This document shows, one piece after another, positions 9,636 to 17,284 of a stretch of 64,000 nucleotides of DNA. How positions within the stretch are numbered: position 1 is the first letter of the stretch; each line of letters begins with the position of its first letter. The position numbers and the translations under genes are program-made. Source of the DNA: an uncultured Phascolarctobacterium sp. (GTDB taxonomy: Bacteria; Bacillota; Negativicutes; Acidaminococcales; Acidaminococcaceae); the NCBI RefSeq assembly GCF_937920985.1, contig NZ_CALDXR010000005.1, positions 3,343-67,342 on the forward strand. The letters run 5' to 3'. A model generated the notes under the pieces. The model made no database searches, had not been told where the DNA came from, and saw nothing but the letters and a program-made list of their open reading frames with translations.

Positions 9636-9940
9636 CTTTTTTGGGTTTATAATATGTCTTGTTTTTTACTAGACGTATCTATCTTCTATATAAAAAAGGC
9701 ATCTGCGCATCAATGAGCGCCTACCTGTAACTAATGCTTTTTGCCCCTGTAAATTCGCTCCATCTGCTCCGTCAAGCTCAAAGCACGCGCAAAAGTAAAT
9801 ATAGATATTTTTTCTTCATATAAACCTCTGATTTTCAAACTCTCATCTATTATACGGCGTTTGGAGGAATTTGCGCAAGCAGTATTGGCAAATTGTTTCC
9901 AAATATAAAAAGACCGCCACTTGCGTGGCAGCCCTGCGTC

Positions 9941-10513
9941 CTAGTCGACGCGTTTCACCTTGTAGACAGGAAGGTTATCCTTTTTGGCCAGCTCCAGGAG
10001 CTCGGCCATGGCCTTGCCGATACCGTACTTACTGACGAGCAGCTCGCGCATAGCTCCTTCAGAGTAGAAGGTGCTGCGACGAACAAGCGACGAGGTGTAG
10101 GAACCATCGGCGCAACGTCCGGGAATGGCGTAATCTGCGGTGATTTTCCGCTTCAATTTATCGTTGGTAATGTACAAGCCTGTGCAGGATTCCTCCGCCA
10201 GGTAACAGGACCAGCTGCGCGGTGCGAACTTACGCACCAGCGCCTCCCAGAAAGCGGGCTGCGGGCCGTCTGCAGATATATACTTGATAAAGAGCTGTCC
10301 TTTGCCGTCGAACTGGATTTTTTCAACGCCAGCGCGGAGATCAAAGGCCTGGATGCCGGCGCCCTCAGCGATGAAGCCGAGCCAGCCGCAGCCAAAGGCA
10401 GATTTCGGTTTGCGCTCATCCTTGCGCGTCCAGCGCTTGAGCTTTTTAAAGAGGTTTGCCAACTCCTCTTGAGAACCGTAGACATATAAATTTGTGTAAC
10501 AATAATTTGCCAT
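9941..10513 (-). CDS. YubB/Api92-like ferredoxin-fold protein, copy 1
   Basis: 190 residues starting MANYCYTNLYVYG, the N-terminal pattern of YubB/Api92-like proteins found on phages and plasmids; the biochemical role is unknown. Residues 1-149 differ from the second copy (13,581-14,153) at only about three positions, then the two abruptly diverge: the last 41 residues are clearly related but different. The gene is more GC-rich than the AT-rich DNA around it. A YubB-like gene follows an XRE regulator in both copies of the module, although here the regulator is dead. Confidence 0.6.
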   Translation of the reverse strand: MANYCYTNLYVYGSQEELANLFKKLKRWTRKDERKPKSAFGCGWLGFIAEGAGIQAFDLRAGVEKIQFDGKGQLFIKYISADGPQPAFWEALVRKFAPRSWSCYLAEESCTGLYITNDKLKRKITADYAIPGRCADGSYTSSLVRRSTFYSEGAMRELLVSKYGIGKAMAELLELAKKDNLPVYKVKRVD

Positions 10514-10572
10514 ATAAGAATCATCCTTTCTTTATAACACTTAAATAGGCTAGAAAAAGGCAATAAAAAAAG

Positions 10573-10651
10573 CCATTATGGGAATCAATTTTTGGGTACA
10601 CTAATAGCATACACACTACTAGTACACACAATCTTAGATTTTTCCCGTAAT
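10573..10651 (-). promoter_or_regulatory. imperfect inverted repeat in the leader of YubB-like copy 1
   Basis: Arms gccattatgggaa (10573-10585) and ttcccgtaatgac (about 10639-10651) pair with two imperfections. The second copy of the gene has a much better hairpin at the corresponding place, so this is probably a diverged version of the same element. Confidence 0.35.
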
Positions 10652-11196
10652 GACATCTTATAATTCTTATATGGTTGAATTATAGGTAGCGCTTTTACGC
10701 TATGTTTAGTATACGACAAAATATCAGATGTGTCAAGAAGTTTTTGAGATTTTTTGCTTTTCTTATTCTGCGCCACTTGCACCACTTGAACCACTAATTT
10801 TGGAGCAAGAAGAAAAACTGCGCCATTAACCATAATATATATCCCTGTAAGTAAAGTCTTCGTAAGGGTTCTAATCCTTTATTTTATAGCATTTATAGCT
10901 ATTTCAAGAGATTTTTATTTATATTATATTAAAATTTTCGAGCCACTGATTTTTTAGCAAAAAGGCTGAAAAAAGTGGTGCAAGTGGAGCATTTTCTCCA
11001 CCTGCTCAGTCAAGCTCAAAGCATGCGTACCTCTACCGCCATGCCGCACCACAGCGCCAGCAGATAGATGACAAAATAATACATACTTCAAGTATTCTCA
11101 ACCCTAGTTTTTATACACTAATCGCAACTTGGTTGTACGTTCAATGTGATACAGCAGAAAACTTTTCTTCAATATATCCTTACAGCTTGATTGATA
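10652..11196. other. gene-poor stretch with decayed fragments
   Basis: No convincing gene. On the minus strand near 10,998-11,035 a short stretch encodes ALSLTEQVEKM, echoing ALSLTEQMERI at about 9,755-9,793. Both look like the ends of one decayed gene family. The 13-bp sequence ccacttgcaccac (about 10783) recurs inverted near 10976. An 82-codon open frame at 10,585-10,833 has no family likeness and no ribosome site and is not called. Confidence 0.4.
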
Positions 11197-11748
11197 CTAC
11201 TTTTCACGTTTATTGAACATTTCCATGTTACTTGCAGAAGCAGCTTCTCTATGAATACCATCACATTTTACTGTCGTATATTTATCGTTTTCAGATACCT
11301 GTATGAGTAAAATACAGTCATCTTTGTAATAGCCGATGATAGATACTTCACCATTCGGAAAACAATAATACTTAAATGCTTTTAAGTTATGACCACTAGG
11401 TATATCTGTATGTGATTGTCTTTGTAGTATATCAGATATACTAACTATAGTAGTGCAAGTTTTTTTTATCAAATCCTTTTTTAACCAGGAAGCACTAAGA
11501 CCATAGTTATTAAATGCACTTCCCATTGTAGTAACGCTTTTGATAGCATCTGCATCATTGTACATAACAGATTGATAGCAGATGTCTTTTTCAAGGTTTG
11601 GACAGTAAAAAGCATATATTTGATCATCAGCAAGATATGAGGCAAGATTTTTATTATCAACAGGAAGTTGATATGACGGTGTAGAACTTCCACAACCTGC
11701 AATAATAAATATCAAAGTAGTAAGAATAATTGTGATTAGCTTTTTCAT
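11197..11748 (-). CDS. lipoprotein of unknown function
   Basis: 183 residues with a classic lipoprotein signal: MKK, a hydrophobic core, then the lipobox IAGC with Cys at residue 19. The mature part has several Cys residues (near 49, 57, 98, 129, 145 and 159) that could form disulfides. No known domain was recognised. It stands between the two XRE/YubB modules and 180 bp downstream of the small GTPase gene on the same strand. It should be anchored to the outer face of the membrane; cooperation with the GTPases is only inferred from location. Confidence 0.7.
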   Translation of the reverse strand: MKKLITIILTTLIFIIAGCGSSTPSYQLPVDNKNLASYLADDQIYAFYCPNLEKDICYQSVMYNDADAIKSVTTMGSAFNNYGLSASWLKKDLIKKTCTTIVSISDILQRQSHTDIPSGHNLKAFKYYCFPNGEVSIIGYYKDDCILLIQVSENDKYTTVKCDGIHREAASASNMEMFNKREK

Positions 11749-11924
11749 AGTAAATCTCTCCTCGTATAATATGTTTGTAAGCCAAAGCCGCCATGCCTAC
11801 AACGTAAATTTTGTTCTTTGAAAACTAAATATCGTCTACCACTAAGGACTCCCTGATGCTACAATATTCTTATCGAATCATAGCGAAGATAACTGCTGAC
11901 AACTCCTGCAGACATTACTGCTTT

Positions 11925-13013
11925 TCATTTTTTCATTTTATCTTTGCTATTCATTACTTCATATTCAAGAATTTCCTTCGCTAATTCAAAGCAATTATCT
12001 ATATAATATGTTCCTAATGTTTTGGTCATAGCAAAACCAGCACAAGCTGCTACTGCCTGCCCGACAAAAGGAATATATTTTACAAATTGTTTTTTAGCAT
12101 ATTGCCCAGCTACTTGCTTGATAACCCACATTATGCCTTCTTTGGTAAGATATGCAAGCACCTCATCTGCAAGTTTTTTCCCTACCGGTCCCAATACAGT
12201 CATGTATTTCTCTATAACTGTTTCATCAAGCCCAAAGCTTTCTCTAATTTCTTTAGCCATCTTATAAAAAGCTGCTAAATCAAAGCTAACGTCAACACCA
12301 GGAATTGGATTCAAAGCATTCACAGCTACAGCCCAAGCATACATATTAATATCATCTAGGCATTTTGCTCTTTTTCTATCTAAATCCTTAATACTATCTG
12401 CTTTAAAGGCCGCAATAATTTTATCCTTCTTTACATCATCAATGCCGGAAGCCAAAATGTCGTTTTTTAATTCTTTGAACCCAGCACCAGTTTTACAGCT
12501 TGTAAAATAAACTTTTATGTCTGTAGCCCCTACTTTGGAATAAACATCTTCAACGATTTCTTTCTTCAGCTCTTTTAGAGTTCTTTCACCATCCCATATA
12601 TCATCTTCCTTATTGCGCACAATAAAATAAGGGTGCTTCCTAGATTGATTCCATTCCTTAAATTTTTTAAATAACTTTCCATCGGCATCATGTAATTTAC
12701 CGGCAAACACAAATAGATACAAATCATAGTCTTCTACAGAAAATTGTTTGCACCAGTCTTCAAACGGAAATTGTTTTGTGTCATAACCTGGCAAGTCAAC
12801 GATTCTCAATGCTCCCCATGATTCCTCCTGACTGTCAACTGTAGTATCTGTATATACTCCTGATTTAAATAAATTTTTACCTATCAACTTGTTAATGACG
12901 CTCGACTTACCTGCACCAGGCTGCCCGACTAAAGCAATTTTTACAACCGTATGCTCGTTTTCCTCATACTTTCTTTTAAGTCGCTCACGTAAATCTTCCG
13001 GATAATTAGCCAT
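11925..13013 (-). CDS. IRG-like small GTPase with hydrophobic C-terminal domain
   Basis: 362 residues. G1 GQPGAGKSS is at residues 30-38, switch threonines at 55-58, G3 DLPG at 73-76, a canonical G4 NKED at 134-137, and a SCKTG G5-like motif near 170. The C-terminal third has hydrophobic segments around a PIPGVD motif, like the membrane-binding part of IRG/DUF697-type GTPases. Unlike the three dynamins nearby, its G4 box is intact. A good ribosome site (AAGGAG) precedes the ATG. The XRE regulator lies 100 bp upstream on the same strand. Members of this broad class in animals attack pathogen membranes; the bacterial role is unknown. Confidence 0.8.
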   Translation of the reverse strand: MANYPEDLRERLKRKYEENEHTVVKIALVGQPGAGKSSVINKLIGKNLFKSGVYTDTTVDSQEESWGALRIVDLPGYDTKQFPFEDWCKQFSVEDYDLYLFVFAGKLHDADGKLFKKFKEWNQSRKHPYFIVRNKEDDIWDGERTLKELKKEIVEDVYSKVGATDIKVYFTSCKTGAGFKELKNDILASGIDDVKKDKIIAAFKADSIKDLDRKRAKCLDDINMYAWAVAVNALNPIPGVDVSFDLAAFYKMAKEIRESFGLDETVIEKYMTVLGPVGKKLADEVLAYLTKEGIMWVIKQVAGQYAKKQFVKYIPFVGQAVAACAGFAMTKTLGTYYIDNCFELAKEILEYEVMNSKDKMKK

Positions 13014-13054
13014 TTGAAAATCACTCCTTAAATTAATATATTTTATGGTTTGCT

Positions 13055-13078
13055 GTATATATTAGTTTTTCTATATAC
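13055..13078. promoter_or_regulatory. inverted repeat upstream of the IRG-like GTPase gene
   Basis: GTATATA (13055-13061) and TATATAC (13072-13078) form a perfect 7-bp inverted repeat with a 10-bp spacer, between the XRE gene and the GTPase start. The motif GTATATA also occurs in the conserved block upstream of the XRE gene, so it may be an operator of the XRE protein. Confidence 0.4.
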
Positions 13079-13112
13079 ATTAGTTTCTCATTAGAAGTTG
13101 CACTACCACCTA

Positions 13113-13343
13113 TCAAGCCAACATTTCATTTTTTATCAGCAAATTAACATCAATCTTCAACGCATCAGCAATCTGATACAGAGTTTCCAAAGAAAAGCTG
13201 TTGCCTCTGTTCCCTCGCTCAATCTGCCCAAGATAGGCAACACTCATGCCAATCCGCTCGGCCAACTCTGCTTGCGTATAGCCTCTCTTTTTTCTGTAAT
13301 ATGCTATTTTCAATCCAATATTCTTGTAACGCGCAGCAAACAA
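13113..13343 (-). CDS. XRE-family transcriptional regulator, intact copy
   Basis: 76 residues from a TTG at 13,343, chosen because AAGAGG lies 8 bases upstream; the ATG at 13,349 is too close to that site. One Cro/C1-type helix-turn-helix fills the protein: the recognition region reads YTQAELAERIGMSVAYLGQI. There is no further domain, so it is a minimal DNA-binding regulator. It lies 100 bp upstream of the IRG-like GTPase on the same strand and has a decayed twin next to the dynamin operon, so it may control both GTPase units (inference). Confidence 0.85.
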   Translation of the reverse strand: MFAARYKNIGLKIAYYRKKRGYTQAELAERIGMSVAYLGQIERGNRGNSFSLETLYQIADALKIDVNLLIKNEMLA

Positions 13344-13382
13344 CGTCATCACCTCTTGCTAAAACTTCTCTATATTATATTA

Positions 13383-13419
13383 GCAGTTTATATAAATCAT
13401 TTTTTAGGTATATAGTCTG
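13383..13419. repeat. conserved block upstream of the XRE gene, copy 2
   Basis: Partner of 9,599-9,635. It lies just upstream of a TATAAT (minus strand, 13374-13379) that has only a weak -35, so regulated or autoregulated expression of the XRE gene is likely. Confidence 0.5.
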
Positions 13420-13580
13420 TTTTTCTAGGCTAATAAGCTGACTGAGTTTTTTCTCTGCTTTTAAGTTAATCTGTGCCAACAACTTGAAGTTGCAAAGCTA
13501 CTCGCCTAAAACAGCCTTTTAGACTTGCGCTTATTTTTATGGTAAGCGACAGCCCCCAAAGCTGCCGCTTCTTGCACCCA

Positions 13581-14153
13581 TCAAGCCTCTCGCTTTACCT
13601 CATACACAGGCAGGCCATCCTGCAAGGCCAGCTTCACCAGCTCGTCCATGCTCTTGCCGGCACCATATCTGCTGCTGAGCAGCTCGCGCAACGCTGACTG
13701 CGTGTAGAAAGTGCTGCGGCGAACCAACGACGAGGTGTAGGAACCATCGGCGCAACGTCCGGGAATGGCGTAATCTGCGGTAATTTTCCGCTTCAATGTA
13801 TCATTGGTAAGATACAAGCCTGTGCAGGATTCCTCCGCCAGGTAGCAGGACCAGCTGCGCGGTGCGAACTTACGCACCAGCGCCTCCCAGAAAGCGGGCT
13901 GCGGGCCGTCTGCAGATATATACTTGATAAAGAGCTGTCCTTTGCCGTCGAACTGGATTTTTTCAACGCCAGCGCGGAGATCAAAGGCCTGGATGCCGGC
14001 GCCCTCAGCGATGAAGCCGAGCCAGCCGCAGCCAAAGGCAGATTTCGGTTTGCGCTCATCCTTGCGCGTCCAGCGCTTGAGCTTTTTAAAGAGGTTTGCC
14101 AGCTCCTCTTGAGGACCATAAACGTATAAATTTGTGTAACAATAATTTGCCAT
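13581..14153 (-). CDS. YubB/Api92-like ferredoxin-fold protein, copy 2
   Basis: 190 residues, almost identical to the copy at 9,941-10,513 over residues 1-149, with a different but related last 41 residues. The DNA over the shared part is nearly identical, including the ribosome-site region, while flanking DNA on both sides has diverged. That points to gene conversion or recent recombination over part of the gene rather than a simple duplication. Function unknown; the family is common on mobile elements. The upstream leader contains a long perfect-stem hairpin. Confidence 0.6.
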   Translation of the reverse strand: MANYCYTNLYVYGPQEELANLFKKLKRWTRKDERKPKSAFGCGWLGFIAEGAGIQAFDLRAGVEKIQFDGKGQLFIKYISADGPQPAFWEALVRKFAPRSWSCYLAEESCTGLYLTNDTLKRKITADYAIPGRCADGSYTSSLVRRSTFYTQSALRELLSSRYGAGKSMDELVKLALQDGLPVYEVKREA

Positions 14154-14208
14154 ATAAGAATCATCCTTTCTTTAAAACACTGAATATGCGAAAAACGCAA
14201 CAAAAAAA

Positions 14209-14254
14209 GCTATTATAATGAAATTTTCGCATAAGAAAATATCATTATAATAGC
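14209..14254 (-). promoter_or_regulatory. 46-bp near-perfect palindrome in the leader of YubB-like copy 2
   Basis: Outer arms GCTATTATAATGA (14209-14221) and TCATTATAATAGC (14242-14254) are perfect complements. Inner arms ATTTTC (14223-14228) and GAAAAT (14235-14240) continue the stem around a GCATAA loop. It lies about 55 bp before the start codon. It could be an RNA hairpin in the leader or a protein-binding palindrome. Confidence 0.6.
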
Positions 14255-14517
14255 CTAAAATTCTTATATAAACAAATGTATACAGCTTGTCTAAGTGCTG
14301 TGTGGTTATTATATAGCGAATCAGTAAATCTGTCAAGGTAACACAAAAATTTTTTCTATCGCCCACCCACAACTAAATCCAATCCTTCACATCTGCAAAA
14401 TAAATGTGAACGCCTTGACTTTATTATCTGCTCATATGATAATAATAGTGTGAGAAGAAATTGTTTATCTTTCAAGACTGCCGCGAAGGCAGCCAATTTA
14501 TAGAAAGTGGTGATACC

Positions 14518-15069
14518 ATGATTTTTAAATTTGAAGCACAAGCCCCCAAAATTGACGAGAAGGCCTACGCCTTTAATACTGCCACACTGATTGGCAAGGT
14601 TGAGCTTAAGGAGTACGCCAGCGTCTGGCCCGGCGTTACTATCCGCGGCGACGTTAACCGCATCGAGGTTGGCCGCTACAGCAATATCCAGGACAACAGC
14701 GTGCTGCACGTTGCTGATAACTACGCCTGCATCGTCGGTGATTATGTAACTGTAGGCCACTGCGCTCTGTTGCATGCCTGCACCGTTGAGGACCACTGCC
14801 TCATCGGCATGCATTCTACCGTACTTGACGGCGCTGTAATCGGCCACGGCTCTATCGTTGCTGCCGGTGCTGTTGTAACCAAAGGCACCATCGTACCGCC
14901 GAACTCCCTGGTTGCCGGCATTCCTGCCAAGGTTATCAAAACCTTGGACGAAAAAGGTATCGCCGCTATCCACGCCCAGGCGCTGAAATACAAAACTCTG
15001 TGGACCGAACGCTACGGCCTGCTGCCTGACAATGATGGTGAACGCTATCACGGCGAAAAAATCGTTTAA
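14518..15069 (+). CDS. gamma-class carbonic anhydrase-like hexapeptide-repeat protein
   Basis: 183 residues from the ATG at 14,518, which has a GTGGTG site upstream and begins where family homology begins. The protein is a left-handed beta helix built of hexapeptide repeats (IGKVEL, VWPGVT, IGDYVT-type turns) with a C-terminal helix, as in YrdA/PaaY proteins. Metal-ligand histidines are visible in VLHVADNY, VGHCALLHAC and the following repeats. The family hydrates CO2 or acts as an uncharacterised acyltransferase-like protein, and the exact reaction cannot be read from sequence. It is monocistronic and followed by hairpins at 15,077-15,114 and 15,128-15,170. Confidence 0.85.
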   Translation: MIFKFEAQAPKIDEKAYAFNTATLIGKVELKEYASVWPGVTIRGDVNRIEVGRYSNIQDNSVLHVADNYACIVGDYVTVGHCALLHACTVEDHCLIGMHSTVLDGAVIGHGSIVAAGAVVTKGTIVPPNSLVAGIPAKVIKTLDEKGIAAIHAQALKYKTLWTERYGLLPDNDGERYHGEKIV

Positions 15070-15076
15070 TTTCCCC

Positions 15077-15114
15077 AAGCGTGACAATGTCCTCTGATTA
15101 ATCAGGTCACGCTT
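15077..15114 (+). terminator. hairpin after the carbonic anhydrase-like gene
   Basis: AAGCGTGAC (15077-15085) pairs with GTCACGCTT (15106-15114). It has no strong T-run, so it may work together with the next hairpin. Confidence 0.4.
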
Positions 15115-15127
15115 CATTCGTAGTGCA

Positions 15128-15170
15128 AAAAAATCCCGTTACACGACGCAAGTCTGTGAACGGGATTTTT
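15128..15170 (+). terminator. intrinsic terminator
   Basis: AAAAATCCCGTT and AACGGGATTTTT form a strong stem with T-runs on both strands. It ends the carbonic anhydrase-like transcript and could act bidirectionally. Confidence 0.7.
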
Positions 15171-15200
15171 GCTTACAGGAAATAGTTAACCTTATAATCA

Positions 15201-15244
15201 AAAAGCCATCTCCGTATTCCTCAAGAACAACGGAGATGGCTTTT
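15201..15244 (-). terminator. intrinsic terminator of the symporter gene
   Basis: AAAAGCCATCTCCG (15201-15214) pairs with CGGAGATGGCTTTT (15231-15244); on the minus strand a T-rich tail follows. It lies 23 bp after the symporter stop. Confidence 0.8.
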
Positions 15245-15266
15245 CAGCTTCAAATATACTTTTTAT

Positions 15267-16670
15267 TTAGTTGCTTTCGGCAGCAACAGCTTTTTTAGCT
15301 GGGCAAATAACAGCTACAATAGCATAAGCAGCAATACATACCAGCCATTCCATGTAGATTACATTCGGGAAAATGCGTACTGCCGGGGTAAGCTGCCACA
15401 GCACCAGCAGCACCAAACCTGCCAGCAGAGTCCAGAAGCCTGCGGCTTTAGAAGCATACTGCGGGAAGAACAGCGCTACGATTACGATAACGCTGAAGGC
15501 AGCAGTCAAAGACAGACCAATCATAATCGTACCCAAAATACTAGATACGCTCATAGCAAGTCCCAAGGTAAGAATACCGCTGATAATGATGCAGGCACGT
15601 GTCATCAGCAGCTGACGCGCCTGGTCGCACTGCGGATTGATGAAGCGCTTGTAAATATCACTGGAGAACAGGGTACCAGCACTCAACAGCAGGTTGCAGG
15701 CGGTAGATACATCCGCAGCCCACAAAGCTGCCAGCGTAACACCTGCCAACACCGGCTGCAGGCCTACGATAACCTGCGGCAGCGCCAATGCAGCCTGCGC
15801 ATCAGGATACATAGCCTTGGCAACAAGACCAAGGAAGGCAGCCAGAACGCCTACCGGCAGCATCAGAATGCCGCCCCAGACGAAGCCTTTTTTAGCAGTT
15901 GCAGCGTCTTTAGCGCCCAAAGAAATCTGCAGAATACTTTGCAGAGAAAGATTTACGGTAATCAAGGTTACAACCCAGCTGGTGATGGTTACAGGGCCAA
16001 CACCATCAATGAAGCTGAACCAGGGTACATTAGCCGGTAACGCAGCAGCCAAATGATCCATGCTGCCAATTTTTTTGAACTGAATAATAGTTGCCGCTAA
16101 AATACCAACGTAAATCAGGATAATGTTCAATACATTAGACAAGGAAGCAGACCACATACCGCCGATAAAGGTAATACCGATAAAGGTGATGGCACTGACA
16201 ATCATACCAGTGTGGAAATCAAAGATATCCGGCAGGATTGCGTGCAGAATACTGCCACCGGCAATGTATTGCAGGCTGATGATTACCAATTGAATAACAA
16301 TCTGGCAGAAAACGCCTAAAATTACCGCGCCCTTAGTATGATGGCGTTCAATAAGCTCGGTGATAGTCGTAATGTTCTGCTCACGATATTTTTTTGCCAT
16401 GAACAGGCCCATAACAATCGCACCCAAGGCCCAGGCAATCGTATACCAGCCGGCACTCAGACCAACACGGAAGGCGTGCTCGGAAACGCCGATAGTCGAC
16501 GCACCACCGACAGCCAGACCAATGATAGTAACACAAATCAGAGGCGCAGAAAGTCTGCGTCCCGCAAGAGCAAAGTTTTCGTTGTTTCCTTCGCTACGTT
16601 TTTTAGCATACCAGCTGATAGCGAACAAAGCAACAATGTACAATATTAAGATGACTAAAGAAACAGGCAC
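15267..16670 (-). CDS. sodium:solute symporter (SSS family)
   Basis: 467 residues with about 12-13 hydrophobic segments and the SSS-family signature region GWYTIAWALGAIVMG plus the sodium-site-like stretch ALWAADVSTACNLLLSAG. The start is a GTG with AAAGGAGG at 7-base spacing. SSS transporters couple Na+ entry to uptake of sugars, amino acids, organic acids or vitamins; the substrate cannot be assigned. The gene is single, with its own terminator and an unusual 330-bp upstream region that may be a structured leader. Confidence 0.85.
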   Translation of the reverse strand: MPVSLVILILYIVALFAISWYAKKRSEGNNENFALAGRRLSAPLICVTIIGLAVGGASTIGVSEHAFRVGLSAGWYTIAWALGAIVMGLFMAKKYREQNITTITELIERHHTKGAVILGVFCQIVIQLVIISLQYIAGGSILHAILPDIFDFHTGMIVSAITFIGITFIGGMWSASLSNVLNIILIYVGILAATIIQFKKIGSMDHLAAALPANVPWFSFIDGVGPVTITSWVVTLITVNLSLQSILQISLGAKDAATAKKGFVWGGILMLPVGVLAAFLGLVAKAMYPDAQAALALPQVIVGLQPVLAGVTLAALWAADVSTACNLLLSAGTLFSSDIYKRFINPQCDQARQLLMTRACIIISGILTLGLAMSVSSILGTIMIGLSLTAAFSVIVIVALFFPQYASKAAGFWTLLAGLVLLVLWQLTPAVRIFPNVIYMEWLVCIAAYAIVAVICPAKKAVAAESN

Positions 16671-16900
16671 AAAAAATCCTCCTTTAAATTATACATGCCT
16701 GTTAAAGAAATACAACGTCATTGCTGGCAGTATCCCTATACTGCCTCACATCAGACCTAATCGTGCAGACTTCAACAACATATAATACAAAACCATTTGT
16801 GCTGTCATTACAATTCCCCATCGCCCATACTGGCAAGCATCCCTATGCAGACCTCATATGCGCCTCCTGATGCTTCCTTGCAAAGCAGCCACAGATATAT
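16671..16900 (-). promoter_or_regulatory. structured leader or upstream region of the symporter gene
   Basis: On the minus strand two hairpins share the loop AGGG: GCAT-AGGG-ATGC (16847-16858) and GGCAGTAT-AGGG-ATACTGCC (16727-16746). No gene is seen in this stretch. I could not match it to a known riboswitch class. The loops resemble ARGGAU-type CsrA sites, which is only suggestive. Confidence 0.4.
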
Positions 16901-16998
16901 TAGCTAAATTATAGCCCGACAAGCAAAAACAGTCAAGATTTTTTCTAAAAAAAGTATTGACAAAATATCGATTTGCCGTTAAAATAAATACTGTTGTT

Positions 16999-17075
16999 GG
17001 CCTCGTAGCTCAGCTGGATAGAGCGTTTGACTACGAATCAAAAGGTCGCAGGTTCGAGTCCTGCCGAGGTCACCA
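16999..17075 (+). tRNA. tRNA-Arg (anticodon ACG)
   Basis: Full cloverleaf: acceptor GGCCTCG pairs with CGAGGTC, D-arm GCTC...GAGC, anticodon stem TTTGA/TCAAA around CTACGAA (anticodon ACG), T-arm GCAGG TTCGAGT CCTGC, discriminator A, and an encoded CCA at 17073-17075. Confidence 0.95.
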
Positions 17076-17087
17076 TTTTGAGATTGA

Positions 17088-17117
17088 CATCGCAAGAAAT
17101 TGCGGTGTTTTTTTGTT
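17088..17117 (+). terminator. terminator of tRNA-Arg(ACG)
   Basis: ACATCGCAA / TTGCGGTGT stem with a GAAA loop followed by a T-run, 13 bp after the tRNA. Confidence 0.8.
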
Positions 17118-17145
17118 TTTCTGATAAAAAATAATCCTTCGTATA

Positions 17146-17176
17146 CAAAAAAAGAACCAGTCATACAACCAGTTCT
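17146..17176 (-). terminator. terminator after ptsI
   Basis: On the minus strand AGAACTGGT and ACTGGTTCT form a 9-bp stem with two G-U pairs, followed by seven T. A perfect inverted repeat CCCCTGATA/TATCAGGGG at 17,214-17,243 lies between this and the ptsI stop. Confidence 0.65.
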
Positions 17177-17284
17177 CCCCAAAGCAACAACAAAGCATTG
17201 CCGCCGAAAGCTGCCCCTGATACTGCTCACGCATTATCAGGGGTATTTTCATGCGTTATATAGAAATATGAGTATGAGTAAAAA

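Noticed and set aside
10585..10833. 82-codon minus-strand frame
   Set aside because: No ribosome site, repetitive VVQVVQ stretch and no homology pattern; it overlaps the leader hairpin region.
16671..16900. Glycine or other known riboswitch upstream of the symporter
   Set aside because: I could not find the conserved motifs of glycine, lysine, cobalamin or T-box elements.
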